From positions 1 through 5,748 of the forward strand of contig JBEULG010000044.1 of the NCBI GenBank assembly GCA_041287425.1: 5,748 nucleotides of DNA, read 5' to 3'. A program made the translations under genes and the position numbers. Source of the DNA: JAFGSI01 sp041287425 (GTDB lineage: Bacteria > Chloroflexota > Anaerolineae > Anaerolineales > Villigracilaceae). Below, piece by piece: positions 4,499 through 5,748 of the stretch. Under the pieces are notes generated by a model. The model had not been told where the DNA came from. It saw only the letters and a list, made by a program, of their open reading frames with translations, and did no database searches. Positions within the stretch are counted from its first letter, which is position 1, and each line of letters opens with the position of its first letter.

Positions 4499-4536
4499 AC
4501 CGCCCCGACCAACCAGGCCGGGGCGGTTTTTCTTCT
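4499..4536 (+). terminator. Intrinsic terminator of rpsU-infA
   Basis: ACCGCCCCG (4499-4507) pairs perfectly with CGGGGCGGT (4519-4527) around an 11-nt loop, followed by TTTTT and CTTCTCT. It lies 30 bp after the infA stop. On the minus strand the same stem follows the flavoprotein gene, but the tail there (TGCTTGCTG) is not T-rich, so it would be a weaker stop for that gene. Confidence 0.9.
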
Positions 4537-4546
4537 CTGGCAAGAT

Positions 4547-5548
4547 TCAGGGCAGCCACCTGAATGACTGCAGCACGTTCATGTAGTTGGCCCGCTCGTA
4601 GGCGGCCGGGTCGGGACCTTTGGCCTGGCTCAAACTGCCCTGCATTTGCGCCAGGGAGACGTATTCGTGGGCTTCCATCCAGGACTGCATCTCGCTCAGC
4701 AGGGTGGCCGCGTAGGCCGGACCATGCTTGAGCAGCGCCGAGGCCAGCAAGGTGACTTTGGCCCCGGCCATCATCGCTTTCAGCACGTCCTCGGCGGTGT
4801 GGACTCCGCCCGTCAGCGCCAGGTCGGCGTTCACCTGGCTATACAGGATGGCCACCCAGCGCAGCGGCAGGCGCAGTTCGGTGGAAGTGCTCAGGTCGAG
4901 GCTGTGCTTGACTTCGAGATTCTCGATGTCCAGGTCGGGTTGGTAGAAGCGGTTGAAGAGCACCAAGCCCTTCGCTCCCACTCCCACGAGACGGCGCGCC
5001 AGGTTGGGCAGGGCAGTGAAATAGGGGCTGAGTTTGACCGCCACCGGAATGCGCACACTGTTGCAGACTTCGCTCACCAGGGCGATGTAGTTGTCTTCCA
5101 GGGCAGCCGCGGTCAGGTCGGGGTCAACCGGCAGATAGTAGAGGTTGAGTTCGAGGGCGTCGGCGCCGGCCTCCTCGATGCGGCGGGCGTACTTGACCCA
5201 GCCGCCGCTCGAGACGCCGTTCAAACTGCCGATGACCGGGATGCTGAGGGCTTTCTTGAGTTGGGTCACTTTCTCCAGGTAAGCATCCGGCCTGAGGCTG
5301 TAGCGGCCGGTTTGCGGGTAGAAGGAGGTGATTTCGGGCGAGATTTCCGTGCCGGTGAAGAGGAAGTGGTCGAGTTCGAGGCTCTCGTGGATGATTTGTT
5401 CCTCGAAGAGCGAGTACATGACGAGGGCCGAAACGCCCGCTTCTTCGAGTTGCTGGGCGGTCTCGACCTTTTCCGAAAGCGGCGAGGCCGAGGCCACGAT
5501 GGGGTTCTTGAGTTTCAGGCCGAGGTAGGTGGTGGTCAGGTCGGTCAT
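4547..5548 (-). CDS. Dihydroorotate dehydrogenase-like flavoprotein
   Basis: This is an FMN-dependent beta/alpha-barrel protein of the dihydroorotate dehydrogenase superfamily, 333 aa. AAAGGAG lies 5 nt before the ATG. The start TTTYLGLKLKNPIVASASPL (5-24) matches the family's first strands. K172 in PVAVKLSP and N199 in VLFNRF correspond to conserved flavin/substrate positions, and TGGVHTAEDVLKAMMAGA (246-263) is the FMN-phosphate loop. The motif that in true enzymes reads N-x-S-C/S-P-N with the catalytic Cys or Ser is here NLYYLPVDPD (135-144), without either residue in the expected place. It may therefore not oxidise dihydroorotate; related proteins are annotated only as dihydroorotate dehydrogenase-like, with unknown substrate. 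No other pyrimidine gene or electron-transfer subunit is near. It is convergent to infA, and its promoter region lies in a tandem repeat array. Confidence 0.88.
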   Translation of the reverse strand: MTDLTTTYLGLKLKNPIVASASPLSEKVETAQQLEEAGVSALVMYSLFEEQIIHESLELDHFLFTGTEISPEITSFYPQTGRYSLRPDAYLEKVTQLKKALSIPVIGSLNGVSSGGWVKYARRIEEAGADALELNLYYLPVDPDLTAAALEDNYIALVSEVCNSVRIPVAVKLSPYFTALPNLARRLVGVGAKGLVLFNRFYQPDLDIENLEVKHSLDLSTSTELRLPLRWVAILYSQVNADLALTGGVHTAEDVLKAMMAGAKVTLLASALLKHGPAYAATLLSEMQSWMEAHEYVSLAQMQGSLSQAKGPDPAAYERANYMNVLQSFRWLP

Positions 5549-5562
5549 GGAGTCTCCTTTTA

Positions 5563-5748
5563 TAGCATCGAATGACGCGAATGGAACGAAGTTGGTCTTT
5601 TAGCATCGAATGGCGCGAATGGAATGAAGTCAGTCTTTTAGCATCGAATGGCGCGAATGGAACGAAGTCAGTCTTTTAGCATCGAATGACGCGAATGGAA
5701 CGAAGTTGGTCTTTTAGCATCGAATGGCGCGAATGGAACGAAGTTGGT
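5563..5748. repeat. 38-bp tandem repeat array, 4.9 copies, running off the right edge
   Basis: Copies begin at 5563, 5601, 5639, 5677 and 5715, each TAGCATCGAATGRCGCGAAT followed by GGAAYGAAGTYRGTCTTT. The period is exactly 38 bp and the last copy is cut after 34 bases by the window end. Copies differ only at unit positions 13, 25, 31 and 32; copies 1 and 4 are identical. Within a unit there is a 9-bp rhythm: CGAATGRCG, CGAATGGAA, CGAAGTYRG. The array ends 14 bp before the start codon of the flavoprotein gene, against its ribosome-binding site. There are no unique spacers, so it is not a CRISPR array. Confidence 0.95.

Noticed and set aside
5552..5564. Extended -10 (TGCTATAAA, minus strand) for the flavoprotein gene
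   Set aside because: Transcription would start near 5552, after the AAAGGAG ribosome-binding site and only about 4 nt before the ATG, and no -35 box is present.
4646..5575. Long plus-strand open frame opposite the flavoprotein gene
   Set aside because: It is a GC-rich antisense shadow with low-complexity composition; the minus-strand frame has clear family motifs and a ribosome-binding site.
5563..5748. CRISPR array
   Set aside because: The period is a continuous 38-bp unit with no variable spacers between repeats.

Overview
The window reads as chromosomal DNA from a GC-rich bacterium, most likely of the Chloroflexota (Anaerolineae-like). That placement is an inference from the protein style: a bS21 with a TTG start, an ECF sigma factor overlapping a DegV gene, a WCGDC glutaredoxin-like protein and a dihydroorotate dehydrogenase-like protein. 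No marker settles the phylum. There is no sign of phage, plasmid or transposon genes, and no tRNA, rRNA or CRISPR array.

Left part (1-1561, minus strand): a secreted protein with a signal peptide, one Ig-like domain and the start of a 29-residue cysteine-bearing repeat runs off the left edge. It has a near-consensus promoter of its own. Upstream lies an OmpR/PhoB-type response regulator, also with a near-consensus promoter, whose -35 box covers the start codon of the divergent glutaredoxin gene.

Middle (1562-3528): the glutaredoxin-like gene (plus) meets a three-gene minus-strand operon tail to tail, with the two stop codons abutting in a 10-bp palindrome. The operon is ECF sigma factor, then DegV family lipid-binding protein, then a small single-pass membrane protein. 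The first two genes overlap by one base and the next gap is 3 nt, so the three are almost certainly made together.

Regulatory block (3529-3982): this 454-bp gap between divergent units holds a -10 box for the sigma operon, two inverted repeats (one a perfect 18-bp palindrome), a strong promoter for rpsU and a leader of about 180 nt. The leader contains a possible 33-codon upstream ORF, an attenuator-like hairpin followed by a T-rich tract, and a small hairpin that covers part of the rpsU ribosome-binding site.

Right part (3983-5748): rpsU (bS21) and infA (IF-1) form a two-gene translation operon ending in a strong intrinsic terminator. Convergent to it is a dihydroorotate dehydrogenase-like flavoprotein gene that lacks the usual catalytic Cys/Ser motif. 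Its upstream region is a 38-bp tandem repeat array that starts 14 bp before the start codon and continues past the right edge. The most interesting parts for follow-up are the rpsU leader and the sigma/DegV/membrane protein operon.
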